In this document: positions 17,618 through 26,799 of the stretch, piece by piece
Layout: every line of letters begins with the position of its first letter
How positions within the stretch are numbered: the first letter of the stretch is position 1
Source: Novosphingobium sp.
GTDB lineage: Bacteria > Pseudomonadota > Alphaproteobacteria > Sphingomonadales > Sphingomonadaceae
Assembly: GCA_016719755.1 (NCBI GenBank)
Contig: JADJYM010000012.1
Coordinates: 553,688 to 617,687 of the forward strand
Direction of reading: 5' to 3'
Length of the DNA: 64,000 nucleotides
Notes under the pieces: generated by a model
Told to the model about the DNA's origin: nothing
What the model saw: only the letters and a program-made list of their open reading frames with translations
The model's database searches: none
Made by a program: the position numbers and the translations under genes

Positions 17618-19038
17618 GTTAGCGTCCGCGCTCGTGGTGTAATTTCCGGTGTAGGCGATGGTGTATTCCGGGGTGGGGCATGCCCCACCCCGGAATGCGG
17701 CGTCGCTGGTGGCCACCGGGTTCATCGTTATGGTGGAGTTTGCACACTTCAACCGTGACGAAGAGGAGTTCCCGATGACCGAGGACAGATTACTGATCGA
17801 AGAGCTTGCTGCGAAGGGCGGCCAACCGGATTTTTGCGCACCATCGCCGAGAACGTGCTGCAGCTGATCATGGAGGCCGACGTTGATGGCCTGATCGGCG
17901 CGGGTCGCCACGAACGCAGCAGCGAGCGCGCGACCTGGCGCAACGGCTATCGCGACCGTTCGCTGGATACCCGGGTAGGCACGCTGAACCTGAAAATCCC
18001 CAAGCTGCGTGCTGGGTCCTACTTTCCGGGCTTCCTTGAGCCCCGCAAGATGGTCGAGAAAGCGCTGGTTGCGGTGATCCAGGAAGCGTGGATCGGCGGG
18101 GTCAGCACCCGGCGGGTCGATGAACTCGTCCAGGCCATGGGCATGACCGGCATCTCCAAGTCCACCGTCTCCAAGCTTTGCAAGGACATTGACGAGCGCG
18201 TCCATGCCTTTCTGAAACGCCCGCTCACCGGCGAATGGCCGTATCTCTGGCTCGATGCCACCTATCTCAAGGTACGCGAAGGCGGGCGGATCATCAGCGT
18301 TGCCGCAATAATCGCCATGGCCGTCAACACCGAGGGCCGGCGCGAGATCGTCGGCCTGCATATCGGCCCTCGGAAGCGGAGGTCTTCTGGTCCGACTTCC
18401 TGAAGGACCTTGTTCGGCGCGGTCTTACCGGCGTGAAGCTGGTCATCTCCGATGCTCACGAGGGCCTCAAGGGCGCGATCACCCGCGTCATGGGCGCCAC
18501 CTGGCAGCGCTGCCGGGTGCACTTCATGCGCAATGCCCTGTCCTATGTGCCCAAGGGCCAGAACACCGTCGTCGCCGCCGCGATCCGCCAGGTCTTCCTG
18601 CAGCCCGATCAGAAAAAGCGCAACGCAGGTCTGGCGACAGGTCGCCGACCAGTTGCGCACCCGTTGGCCCAAGCTCGGCGCCTGCATGGACGAGGCCGAA
18701 ACCGACGTGCTCGCCTACACCGGCTTTCCCACCCAGCACCGCACGAAGTTACACTCAACCAATCCGCTCGAGCGGCTCAACAAGGAGGTCAAGCGCCGCG
18801 CCGACGTCGTCGGAATCTTCCCGAACGAAGACAGCATCATCCGCCTCGTCGGGGCTGTGCTGATGGAGCAGAACGACGAGTGGCAGCTCCAGCACCGATA
18901 CATGCAGATCGAAGGCATGGCCGAACTCAACCAACCCATGATCGAGGAGGAAAATCAGCCCCTACACATCACCGCCAAAGCCGCCTGACGATGGCCCACG
19001 GCCACAGCCGAAATTACACCACCTTGACGGACGCGACC
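17618..19038 (+). mobile_element. IS256-family insertion sequence, copy 3
   Basis: A 1421-bp copy in the opposite orientation to copies 1 and 2. The flanking octamers (acatcttg left, gaaatcga right) do not match. A target duplication is absent, which points to a deletion or recombination between IS copies after insertion. The left flank is the IS21 istA gene; the right flank is unrelated. Confidence 0.9.
17775..18988 (+). pseudogene. IS256-family transposase, three frameshifts (copy 3)
   Basis: Same protein as copy 2, but with a T missing in the run near 17832, a C missing near 18368 and an A too many near 18614. All three are homopolymer indels. Start ATG 17775 with the usual GAGGAG; stop at 18986-18988. 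Non-functional as written, or mis-sequenced. Confidence 0.88.
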
Positions 19039-19162
19039 GAAATCGACGCAATCTTCGAATTGGCGAAGACGGACCCTGCACTTCAAGTGCGCCTTAATAA
19101 GCCTATCGGCAACTAAGTCAGACTTCCGAATCTGGCGAGAAGTTTTCGTTTGTGCTATCATA

Positions 19163-20206
19163 ATGGCATGTGCCGACGTCACCGTTTCCGCGAGGCCGTG
19201 CCCTTACGCAAGTAAGGAGCGCGCTATCACAAACCACATTTCACATTCCCCTTGGGTGCTCGACCTCGTCGTCAGCATCGACGAGCAAGTCCGTGGCTTC
19301 GCGGGGGACTTCCTGAGGCTTAGCTCCGAGCGCCTGCAAGTCGTTACGGCGTACCTCGCGATGAAGCCTCCAGCAGTCGAGGAGATGGCGGCCATCGGCG
19401 ACTTCTTGCTTGCTTCCGACCATCAGACCATCCTCAGTGCGGCGTTCAACGGCGACGTGCCAGAGGGCCTGCGTCGCGCCCTGCGCCGCATCGGTCCGTC
19501 AGCGCAGGATCGGCGTTGCTATACGCTGCTTCACCAGCTTCTCTCTCGACCGCATCATGAATCCCTGACGGCCTGCATATATCGCCTCTCCTCGATCGCT
19601 CGGTCGAAGCTGCTGATCGCCCGCATGCTGCCGGAAGCAATTTGTCGCGCCAACGTCGTCGAGGCGATTACCGATGTTTCTGCTGCCACCGACGTGACCG
19701 GTGCGTTCGAGCAATTGGTCAGTCGGGGCGTGAATGCGAATGATCTCGCAGGGGCCATTTGCAAGGTGCGGTCAGAAAGCGAACTCATGAACTTGTGGCA
19801 TCGATGGCTGATCAAGCTGGATTGCCCGCCAAATCCGATCCCAGCATCCAGTAGCTTCACTCCAGTGCGTTCAGGTGAAGAATTGGTCAGCTTGGCCAAG
19901 CGATTCCGGAATTGCGGCGCGCGCTATCTTTTGCCCGTGATGGCTGGTGAAGACGCCATGGCGGTCATGGAACACGGAGGCGAAAGCGCGATGGTCCACC
20001 TTCGGTTCTCGGAAGGCCGCTGGCGATGCGAAGGTGTCTATGGCCCTCGCAATTCGCCACCCTCGTCTGCGCTGCGTGAGGCGCTTTACGAGCACTTGGA
20101 ACGACATAATGTTGTGGTTCTGTCGGCCAGCAGGCGAAAGCCATCGGAATGGGATTCGCTGCGCAGGCTGATGCGGCATCGCATGCTGGATTTCGACTTC
20201 GATTGA
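19163..20206 (+). CDS. Hypothetical protein, alpha-helical
   Basis: Up to 347 residues starting at ATG 19163. The more conserved-looking part starts around residue 25 (SPWVLDLVVSIDEQVRGFAG). The C-terminal third has an FRNCGARYLLPVMAGEDAMA segment and ends RHRMLDFDFD. No membrane segment or catalytic motif that I can name. It follows IS256 copy 3 directly, so its original promoter region may have been replaced. Alternative start: a short ORF (MCRRHRFREAVPLRK) lies in another frame at 19168 and could be a leader peptide or chance. Confidence 0.6.
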   Translation: MACADVTVSARPCPYASKERAITNHISHSPWVLDLVVSIDEQVRGFAGDFLRLSSERLQVVTAYLAMKPPAVEEMAAIGDFLLASDHQTILSAAFNGDVPEGLRRALRRIGPSAQDRRCYTLLHQLLSRPHHESLTACIYRLSSIARSKLLIARMLPEAICRANVVEAITDVSAATDVTGAFEQLVSRGVNANDLAGAICKVRSESELMNLWHRWLIKLDCPPNPIPASSSFTPVRSGEELVSLAKRFRNCGARYLLPVMAGEDAMAVMEHGGESAMVHLRFSEGRWRCEGVYGPRNSPPSSALREALYEHLERHNVVVLSASRRKPSEWDSLRRLMRHRMLDFDFD

Positions 20207-21060
20207 TTGGCTGTCACTCATGACGAGCATTGAAGGCATGCGCTTCGCGCAGCCTCTCAAGCTCATCCAGTCGCGGACAAGCCCGCTCCTGAATGTCGCT
20301 TGCGTCCTTTTCAAAAGTGAACTTGTAATTTCTTCTTACTCCATATTCCTAAGCAACAACGCCCTTTCTCCCCCCGCCACCACGCTCGAAGAACGACGAA
20401 GTGACGGGGGAAGAAAGTTTCGTTGAGGTCATATTCCTGAAGTGACCAACGCCCATGGTGGCGCTCTCACAGCCGGTTCCTCGACCACTGCATACGCCCT
20501 CCTTTTTCTCCCCTGCTTCCAACGGCGCGGTGGCAAAGACGAGTGACGGGTGTCGAGTCTGAGTTAAATCCACATAACTTCGCCGTGATCGTAAGCACGG
20601 AACGGTGCCTCGATGACCCTAACCATGGGAGTTGCCATCGAGGTGGGGCGGCCAGCCAATTCGCACAGGCTGCGCCCCTCAGATTACAAAATGCCTTTGC
20701 TCGTGGGTCTTGTGCTTCATGGCCGAAGAATCTCCCACCGGGGCAGCCGTTACTCCGGTCGCGTTCGCTCTGAACGACGACACGCCGGATGTCCGACCCC
20801 GAGATGAGCGGCCCTGTTTCTCGGCACCGATCCTCACCCGCCTCGCTCTGGCCGTCGCGCACTATGCGCGGTGTGGGGAGCGCCACCTACCTGTCCTCCC
20901 TGAGCGTTATGGCCTGAAGTTATCATCTTCAGTCACGATCTACACTATCTTATATTGATCGTATTGTTCAATATATTTAATCAAGTCTACTGCGAACTAA
21001 AAATAATGCCGAGGGCGCAGGGTCGCGTTATTATGGATCGGCTAATCATTAGGAGCATTT
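20207..21060. other. Long stretch without a supported gene
   Basis: Short open frames exist on both strands (for example 20613-20807 +, 64 residues), but none has a convincing ribosome site or family resemblance. The last ~120 bp (20920-21050) are markedly AT-rich and probably hold the promoter of the small gene at 21061. Confidence 0.5.
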
Positions 21061-21345
21061 ATGTTTATTGTTGGACAATCAGTGACGTGGAGGGAAGCAA
21101 TCATCGCAAGGGCGCGCGGAGGACACGTACTGCTTGGTGAAAGGGTGATCTGCGGCACCATCAGGCGTGAACGGAAGTCGCGCGGCGGCACGACGGACTT
21201 CCACATCGATGTCCAGTCAGTCGAAGGCTACCAAGCTGGAACTGTAGGGGCGTCTGTGTGGGTTAAGCGCAGCAAACTGGCCAAGGGGATGTCGTGGCAG
21301 CGGGCGAAGACGAAGTCGCGCACGTCGCCACAGTCACGGAAGTGA
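21061..21345 (+). CDS. Small basic hypothetical protein
   Basis: 94 residues: MFIVGQSVTWREAIIARARG, then VICGTIRRERKSRGGTTDFH, with a basic C-terminus (KRSKLAKGMSWQRAKTKSR). The ribosome site aggag lies five bases before the ATG and an AT-rich promoter-like region precedes it. It may bind nucleic acid, judging by charge only. No family recognised. Confidence 0.5.
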   Translation: MFIVGQSVTWREAIIARARGGHVLLGERVICGTIRRERKSRGGTTDFHIDVQSVEGYQAGTVGASVWVKRSKLAKGMSWQRAKTKSRTSPQSRK

Positions 21346-21425
21346 GGACTTGAGGCGGGTCCGGCCAAAGCCGCGCCGATTACGGGAATGAATGTGCGGG
21401 TTTGGCATCCACTAATGCCCGACCA

Positions 21426-22268
21426 TTACGCCGCGTGCACGGCCTGAGGCCCGAGCAACAGGCTCCGCCAGTTGGTTGTGTCTTGAAGAGGGGCTCTGCG
21501 CTTTCTTGGTGGGACGAGGAGAGCGTCGAGCTTCAGTCGGCACGCGTCACCGCTTGCGTCTAATGCTTCGGCGACAGCGATCAAGGTTGCTGGCGATACG
21601 CTGCTCAGGTTGTCGCGCTGCTCCGAAAACCATTTTAGCGCCTGCACCCGATCTGCGAGCGCCCGAGGCTGCTCTCTGGACACACCCCAAACCTCAATCC
21701 GAGCTTTGTCGAGTAACCCGTGATAGAGCGCCAGTCCGACGCTGTGCTCCCACAAGTCTCGGCGAGAGGCTTCGGTGCTCACACCGGAGGGTGGAATGCG
21801 CCGGAAGACTGGTGGGCCGTAGTGCTGAAGGTTCTTGCTCCACTTCGTCGAGTCACGCAGGTCGAGGTTGGTGAGCACGAAAAAGGGGGCGCTCACATCG
21901 ACGTCCTGATACACACGCCGGGACCTCCCGCGCTTAGGATCGGTGGCGATGTTGATGATCTGCATCATCCGCGTTGAGGACCAAATGACGTCGCACTCAT
22001 CGAACACGATAGGTCGCTCACCGGCGGCCTCTTCGAATGCTGCCAACATCTCCCGGTAGTTGGCCGGGTTCGCGTCCACGCGCTCGTGACCGCGCATCTT
22101 GAACAGTATCAGCGCCTCGTCGAGTACGAAGTTCTTGCCGATCCCCGGAGGGCCGAAAAGGTAAGCGGCTCGCTGGTAACCTGCGCCGACCTGCTGACAT
22201 TGCAGTTCCATCATCTGGAGTGAGACGGCCACCTCGTTGTCTCGCTCGATCTGTTCCCACGTCTTCAT
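21426..22268 (-). CDS. AAA-type ATP-binding protein of mobile elements
   Basis: 280 residues from ATG 22268 (MKTWEQIERDNEVAVSLQMM). A 10-residue longer form from 22298 is possible but has no ribosome site. Walker A is LFGPPGIGKNFVL; Walker B is ERPIVFDECDVIW; sensor-like APFFVLTNLDL and an arginine-rich VFRRIPPSG follow. The composition resembles ATPases of the MoxR/DnaC-like type found on plasmids and islands. Role unknown: replication helper or regulation are possible. No neighbouring partner gene in the same direction. Confidence 0.7.
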   Translation of the reverse strand: MKTWEQIERDNEVAVSLQMMELQCQQVGAGYQRAAYLFGPPGIGKNFVLDEALILFKMRGHERVDANPANYREMLAAFEEAAGERPIVFDECDVIWSSTRMMQIINIATDPKRGRSRRVYQDVDVSAPFFVLTNLDLRDSTKWSKNLQHYGPPVFRRIPPSGVSTEASRRDLWEHSVGLALYHGLLDKARIEVWGVSREQPRALADRVQALKWFSEQRDNLSSVSPATLIAVAEALDASGDACRLKLDALLVPPRKRRAPLQDTTNWRSLLLGPQAVHAA

Positions 22269-22387
22269 CTTCGGTCCCTGAAGGACGGTAGCCCCCATGC
22301 GCTACCGTGCGGACCCGTGCATGGGCACGGGGCTAAAGGTTAAAACAATTTTCGAAGGCAACTTCTGCAATCAAGGAGAAGCGCCAT

Positions 22388-22546
22388 ATGACGTTAGGTG
22401 CACCATTCGTCATCAACTTCTTAGCTGAACGTAAGATGTTGGAAAAGAACGAAATACTATTGACAAGAATATTATTCGGGTCACACTTTTTGATAAACTA
22501 TTTGATCGGCATCTTTCGATTAGACGCGTCGCATTTCAGGTCCTGA
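22388..22546 (+). CDS. Possible small hydrophobic protein
   Basis: 52 residues (MTLGAPFVINFLAERKMLEK, then LFGSHFLINYLIGIFRL) with aaggaga nine bases before the ATG. The second half could span a membrane. It is divergent from the ATPase at 21426 and ends just before the right arm of the large inverted repeat. Too short to be sure. Confidence 0.3.
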   Translation: MTLGAPFVINFLAERKMLEKNEILLTRILFGSHFLINYLIGIFRLDASHFRS

Positions 22547-22685
22547 GCCCCAAAATCGCCAATGGGACCACCTACCGTTCCCCCCCTTCCAAAACCGTTT
22601 TGTCACCGGCTGTCCAAAAACCGCAGATTCTCGCACCCAAGAGGTCGCGCAGGTTCCTCTCCCCAAATCATTTGAAATTGGTGGG

Positions 22686-23012
22686 CTACCAACCGTAGCC
22701 ACCTCGATGTTGATCACCTTCGAACAGGAAGCGTTCGGTGAGCGGGAGCTTCAATGGCTTCTGGTCGGGACCGTAGAGAGTGTCTCGCCGGTCGAACCAT
22801 GGTTGGTCGGGCAATGTCTCGGGCTCGTACGTCGGCCAGTAGCGCCCGTCGTATCGCACAACGTCGATGGTGCCGCCTTCTCGTAAAGCCAGTCGAATAG
22901 GCACTCGGCGGATCAAGCGCGAGTAGACTGTGGTCCCTTCCTTATTGAAGACAAGAATCGAAACTGGATCGCGGTACCCTGTGGTGCCTGAGTAGGGTGG
23001 TGTTCGAGACAT
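22686..23012 (-). CDS. Orphan small protein in right inverted-repeat arm
   Basis: 108 residues, the duplicate of the gene at 11104-11430, from ATG 23012. Intact and identical in protein sequence. It is divergent from the recombinase at 23093, as in the left arm. Confidence 0.55.
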   Translation of the reverse strand: MSRTPPYSGTTGYRDPVSILVFNKEGTTVYSRLIRRVPIRLALREGGTIDVVRYDGRYWPTYEPETLPDQPWFDRRDTLYGPDQKPLKLPLTERFLFEGDQHRGGYGW

Positions 23013-23092
23013 CTTCGGCTCCTCGCAATGCGGTAGTGCGCCAGCGTGCCACATTTTCTGGACAATTCTCAAATCTGTGAGAGTCCGGATGG

Positions 23093-23691
23093 ATGACCAA
23101 ACGCGTTGCCCTCTATCTCCGCGTCTCGACTGATCAGCAGACCGTCGAGAACCAACTTCAAGAACTCCAAGCCGTCGCCCAGCGCCTCGACTGGCACATC
23201 GTCGAGACCCTTGCCGATGAAGGCATCTCAGGAGCCAAAGGCCGGGACAAACGCCCCGGCTACGACAAGCTCATGAAGATGGTCGCGCGGAAGGAGATCG
23301 ACCTGATCGCATGCTGGTCGGTGGATCGTCTCGGAAGGTCCCTCCAGCATCTCGTGAGCTTCCTTGGCGAGATCAACGAACGCGGCGTCGATCTCTATCT
23401 CCACACACAAGGCTCGATACCTCGACACCGGCAGGCCGAGCCATGTTCTCGATGCTCTCAGTCTTTGCCGAGTTCGAACGTTCGATCCTGAGGCAGAGGA
23501 TCATGGCAGGCTTGGCTCGTTCGACAAAACGAGCAGGAAGGCCACGGCTCGATCCCTTGAAGGTGAAGAAGGTCGAGAAGCTGCTCGCTCAAGGCGTCAG
23601 TCTCTCGGTCACGGCCAAGAAGGCCAAGGTCGGTGTGGGGTCGGTCTCCCGGATCAAGGCCCGTATGACCGACCTTAAGAAAGCCGCCTGA
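23093..23691 (+). pseudogene. Serine recombinase/resolvase, frameshifted (copy 2)
   Basis: Second copy of the ~199-residue resolvase. The N-terminal catalytic part is intact here (LRVSTDQQ, GISGAKGRDKRPGYDKLMKM, WSVDRLGRS). One G is missing near 23411 (acaaggctcg against acaagggctcg in copy 1), which shifts the frame before DTSTPAGRAMFSML. The two copies are broken at different places, so the sequence of a working gene can be read by combining them. Confidence 0.85.
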
Positions 23692-23693
23692 GG

Positions 23694-24350
23694 ATGGCTG
23701 AGGACGCTTCGGAGGGCATCGACGGCATCATGGGGCCGAGCACCCCTGAACGCTCCCACGGGGCTGGAGAAGCGTCTCCTGATGCTGCTTGGGTTGATAA
23801 CCCGGACGGTCTCCAGTCATCACCCGACATCGGCGAAGCCCGTGATGTTCTTCGGGATGATCCGAGACCGTTAACGCGGGGTCAGGGGCCTTCGGGCTTC
23901 GCGGCAACCGAGGCTGATCGTCGCTGGATCGACGCCGTACTGGACGACCTCGAAGGGCGTTCACCGGCAACGAAAGAGGCGCTGGCCAAGGCTCTCCTTG
24001 AACACTCGGTCACGAGTGTGGGTCACGTAAGCGGACTCGAACTCAGCACACGCAAATCCGCCAAAAACGAGCACTCGACATGCGACAAGTCAGCCGATCC
24101 ATCTGCGCCTCACGTAAGCGGCACCACCACCTCCCAGCGCAGTACCGCTCCGCTTCGTTCCGTGACGACCGACGGCAGTCGCCGAAATGGCAAAAAGCCG
24201 CAGAAAACTGCGGCCTTTACGGTCCAATCCACGCCTCCTGTAAGCGGCACCACCTTTCCAGAAATCGCCGAAAATCCACGATCTTCCGCAAGGTCAGCAC
24301 GAATGTGCGACACAAAGTGCGACACACGATGCAGCCAAATGTCGTCCTAA
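23694..24350 (+). CDS. Hypothetical protein downstream of serine recombinase (copy 2)
   Basis: 218 residues as written. The first ~140 are the same as in the copy at 9964-10422. The remainder (PVSGTTFPEIAENPRSS and on) is read through the tRNA-Thr fragments and the 290-bp repeat, so it is a junction product. The natural C-terminus is unknown. It shares an operon with the recombinase (2-base gap). Confidence 0.45.
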   Translation: MAEDASEGIDGIMGPSTPERSHGAGEASPDAAWVDNPDGLQSSPDIGEARDVLRDDPRPLTRGQGPSGFAATEADRRWIDAVLDDLEGRSPATKEALAKALLEHSVTSVGHVSGLELSTRKSAKNEHSTCDKSADPSAPHVSGTTTSQRSTAPLRSVTTDGSRRNGKKPQKTAAFTVQSTPPVSGTTFPEIAENPRSSARSARMCDTKCDTRCSQMSS

Positions 24351-24400
24351 CTCCCTCTGACAGTGAGAGGATTCAGGGGCGCAAGTGCGACACACGGGTG
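24110..24400. repeat. ~290-bp inverted repeat, left arm, around tyrosine recombinase
   Basis: Reverse complement of 25757-26048 with one indel. It contains two tRNA-Thr 3'-end pieces of different sequence type: 24110-24126, matching the version at 26031, and 24237-24252, matching the resident tRNA-Thr at 48966. It also holds three direct repeats gtgcgacaca (24305, 24317, 24385) and a hairpin with a T-run on the minus strand (24190-24221), a terminator for transcripts leaving the recombinase gene. Confidence 0.88.
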
Positions 24401-24426
24401 GGAGCGGAGCGCAGCTTCGCTCCTCT

Positions 24427-25758
24427 TCAAATCTTGAGATGAGAAAGGTCGAGGTCCGGATAGCGCACTTTCTCGATTTCGGTCAGCAGCACGCGAGGGT
24501 CGAAGCCGCTGCCATACGCGTCGCCCACAGCCGCAAATCCGTTGGGCGTAGTCCAGCCTCCGAGCGCGAGTGCGATCTCCCGGTTAACCCCTCCATTCCG
24601 CAAAGCATCGCGGAACGCGTGGCGAAAGGAATGAAAGCAGGTCCGAGGTCCGTTTGCACCGCAAACTACGAGGTACCGAGCGAACCAACGAGAGAAGCGA
24701 CCGGAATGCATACCGAACGAGTCGAGCTTGATCTCATCGAACAAGCGCACCTGTCCGGTCCTCCGCGCCGAATGTAGGTCTTCGGCCAATCCGAACTCAA
24801 GCAAGGCTGGGTGGACGGGTACGACCCGCCTGCTCGCCGACGTCTTGAGAACCTGTCCATCTCCGTCCGACGAGATGTGGAAGCAGAGAACACCCCGGTC
24901 TTCGCGAACATCGTCAACGAGCAACTGGCATGCCTCGTTCAGGCGGAGACCGCACAGCAAGCTGAACAGGGGTACCCAGAAGCGCGACCGCCGTGGCCGC
25001 TGATCTCCGACAACCGCATAACCGCGCTCATCGTCGGCGCAGCCGCGATAGAGCGGCGCGTCGAATATACGCTGCAACTGCTCGCTGCTAAATGCCAAGC
25101 GACGATCCTTGGCCGAAGTCATTTGCGGCAGGCGCAAACCTCTTGCCGGATTTGCTGAGCAAATATCCTCTTTGATCGCCCAGTTCAGGACCGTGGAAAG
25201 CTTGTTCATGTGCTCGTTGACGTTGGCGGCGCTCATAGGCTCGTCGCCGCTCGCAGCGGCATTTTTCGCGACCACTCGAAGCGGCATTTCCGGCCACCGC
25301 TTCCGTGCGTTGCGCGGAAGGGACGCGAGGACGCTCATCACATCGCGGCACACTGATCGATCAATCTCACTCGCCAGTGTCTCTGCCCCGATCAGTTCGA
25401 TAAGCATGGACAGGCTGCTCCGATAAGCGTGCAAGCTCTTGCTGGTCCGAGGTGAGGTCGGGTCGCAAAGGTATTGATCACAAAGTTGCTCGAACGTGGT
25501 GGTCGAGAGAGGGGCCGTGTCGGTAACGACAACGCCAAGCAGGTTGGTGGATTCTCGTTGACGAGCGGCATCGAAGGCGGACGCGGCTTCGAGGGCGCAC
25601 CGGGCGGCGAGCCGCTTTGCCAAGCTGAGAGAATCTGTCCCCAGCGACCGGCCCAAATGTGTTCGACCAATTACGGCCTGAACGTCCCGTGGGACGCGCA
25701 TTCGGAACTGGTAGATTGAGCCTCGTTGCCACACCCCGTAAACGCGTTTGTGATGCAC
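24427..25758 (-). CDS. Tyrosine recombinase/integrase flanked by inverted repeats
   Basis: About 443 residues if started at GTG 25758, exactly at the inner edge of the right inverted repeat. The frame stays open ~120 codons further upstream, but those codons lie in the repeat and tRNA fragments. The N-terminus VYGVWQRGSIYQFRMRVPRD is a DUF6538-like/SAM-like arm seen in phage integrases. Catalytic residues: Arg in SLLCGLRLNEACQLLV, box FHSFRHAFRDAL (H-x-x-R) and Tyr in VGDAYGSGFDP. A tRNA-Thr 3' fragment sits about 270 bp upstream of the start (26031-26075), the expected attachment site. Probably the integrase of the island between 9.99 and 26.05 kb. Confidence 0.85.
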   Translation of the reverse strand: MHHKRVYGVWQRGSIYQFRMRVPRDVQAVIGRTHLGRSLGTDSLSLAKRLAARCALEAASAFDAARQRESTNLLGVVVTDTAPLSTTTFEQLCDQYLCDPTSPRTSKSLHAYRSSLSMLIELIGAETLASEIDRSVCRDVMSVLASLPRNARKRWPEMPLRVVAKNAAASGDEPMSAANVNEHMNKLSTVLNWAIKEDICSANPARGLRLPQMTSAKDRRLAFSSEQLQRIFDAPLYRGCADDERGYAVVGDQRPRRSRFWVPLFSLLCGLRLNEACQLLVDDVREDRGVLCFHISSDGDGQVLKTSASRRVVPVHPALLEFGLAEDLHSARRTGQVRLFDEIKLDSFGMHSGRFSRWFARYLVVCGANGPRTCFHSFRHAFRDALRNGGVNREIALALGGWTTPNGFAAVGDAYGSGFDPRVLLTEIEKVRYPDLDLSHLKI

Positions 25759-26048
25759 CCGTGTGTCGCACTTGCGCCCCTGAATCCTCTCACTGTCAGA
25801 GGGAGTTAGGACGACATTTGGCTGCATCGTGTGTCGCACTTTTGTGTCGCACATTCGTGCTGACCTTGCGGAAGATCGTGGATTTTCGGCGATTTCTGGA
25901 AAGGTGGTGCCGCTTACAGGAGGCGTGGATTGGACCGTAAAGGCCGCAGTTTTCTGCGGCTTTTTGCCATTTCGGCGACTGCCGTCGGTCGTCACGGAAC
26001 GAAGCGGAGCGGTACTGCGCTGGGAGGTGGTGGTGCCGCTTACGTGAC
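25757..26048. repeat. ~290-bp inverted repeat, right arm
   Basis: Mirror copy of 24110-24400. It carries tgtgtcgcac at 25762, 25830 and 25843 (complement of gtgcgacaca), tRNA-Thr pieces at 25905-25920 and from 26031, and a plus-strand hairpin aggccgcag-tttt-ctgcggcttttt (25941-25965) that is a good rho-independent terminator pointing out of the element. Confidence 0.88.
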
Positions 26049-26075
26049 TCGAACACGTGACCCCATCATTACGAA
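26031..26075 (-). repeat. att: tRNA-Thr 3'-end fragment, island attachment site
   Basis: 45 bases equivalent to 48966-49010, the 3' part of the resident tRNA-Thr including CCA. Five positions differ: two base pairs of the T-stem are changed on both sides so pairing is kept, plus one loop base. The fragment therefore came from a different, once functional tRNA-Thr allele. It forms a direct repeat with the resident tRNA and bounds a 22.9-kb segment. Confidence 0.8.
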
Positions 26076-26340
26076 AGGCTATGCTGCATTGCAGCAAACC
26101 GATGTTTTACAACGCATTAGGAGGCCGAAATACCTTCTAAACTGGCGAAACCCACACCCTACCCAAATCGGCAAGGCATTCAGACTTCCCGCTTAGCTGG
26201 CGAAAGTGCTTTAGCTCAATAGAAACCTGAAATCCGACCCGGCCCAGACCCGGCCCAAACCACATTCGCCCGACCTCTCGCAAAGGCCTACTAGTGTATG
26301 GTCAGCGCAGGCTTGAGAGTACCAACCAGGAGATGCTGAG

Positions 26341-26799
26341 ATGGCACGGAAGGCTGTGATAGCACCTGAGGAACTGATTGCCAAAATCGAGAGTCATTGG
26401 CGAACCTACTATTTGTCACAGCAATCCACCGACGGTGCGCGCGTGGGCGACGAGGCTCAGCTAGAGATCACGGCAACAATCATCGACATCAGCAAGCGCC
26501 ATCGTCGATTTCTCGGTGTTCCGATAGAGATCAGCCTCCTAGCGGCGCGCTCCTTCGATCGCGGTGGTAACGGTATGAAGGCGACCGAGGCGGTATTCTT
26601 GTCACAGATGAATCTTCGAAAAGGTAGATGCTCGTGCCTTGCCTACGTTCCCGCCGATGCGTTTTGGGCTTTGCCCGAAATGCTTCAGAATGGGGCTGTA
26701 ACCCATGCGCAAATTGCCTTTGAGCCGACACGACATGGAAGCGGTGTATTGCAAAGTATCTATCTTGCTCCTGAGACGAAGTTGGAGCCTATTGCGTAA
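26341..26799 (+). CDS. Hypothetical protein upstream of DUF2779-type gene
   Basis: 152 residues, with caggag eight bases before the ATG. It starts MARKAVIAPEELIAKIESHW and contains VGDEAQLEITATIIDIS and ISLLAARSFDRGG. No known motif. It lies 27 bp before the nuclease-like gene and probably shares its transcript. Confidence 0.6.
   Translation: MARKAVIAPEELIAKIESHWRTYYLSQQSTDGARVGDEAQLEITATIIDISKRHRRFLGVPIEISLLAARSFDRGGNGMKATEAVFLSQMNLRKGRCSCLAYVPADAFWALPEMLQNGAVTHAQIAFEPTRHGSGVLQSIYLAPETKLEPIA

Larger units (their letters stand above)
22558..24128. repeat. Large inverted repeat, right arm (~1.57 kb)
   Basis: Reverse complement of 9989-11558, with only a few single-base differences. It contains the second copies of the orphan gene, the serine recombinase and its downstream gene. 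It ends at the inverted tRNA-Thr fragment (24110-24126), where it merges with the inverted repeat that surrounds the next tyrosine recombinase. Confidence 0.9.

Noticed and set aside
20613-20807. 64-residue ORF in the long non-coding stretch
   Set aside because: No ribosome site, arginine-rich composition typical of chance GC-rich frames, no neighbour relation.
24427-26097. 556-residue version of the tyrosine recombinase
   Set aside because: The first ~120 residues are translated from the inverted repeat and tRNA fragments; family similarity begins at VYGVWQRGS, next to GTG 25758.
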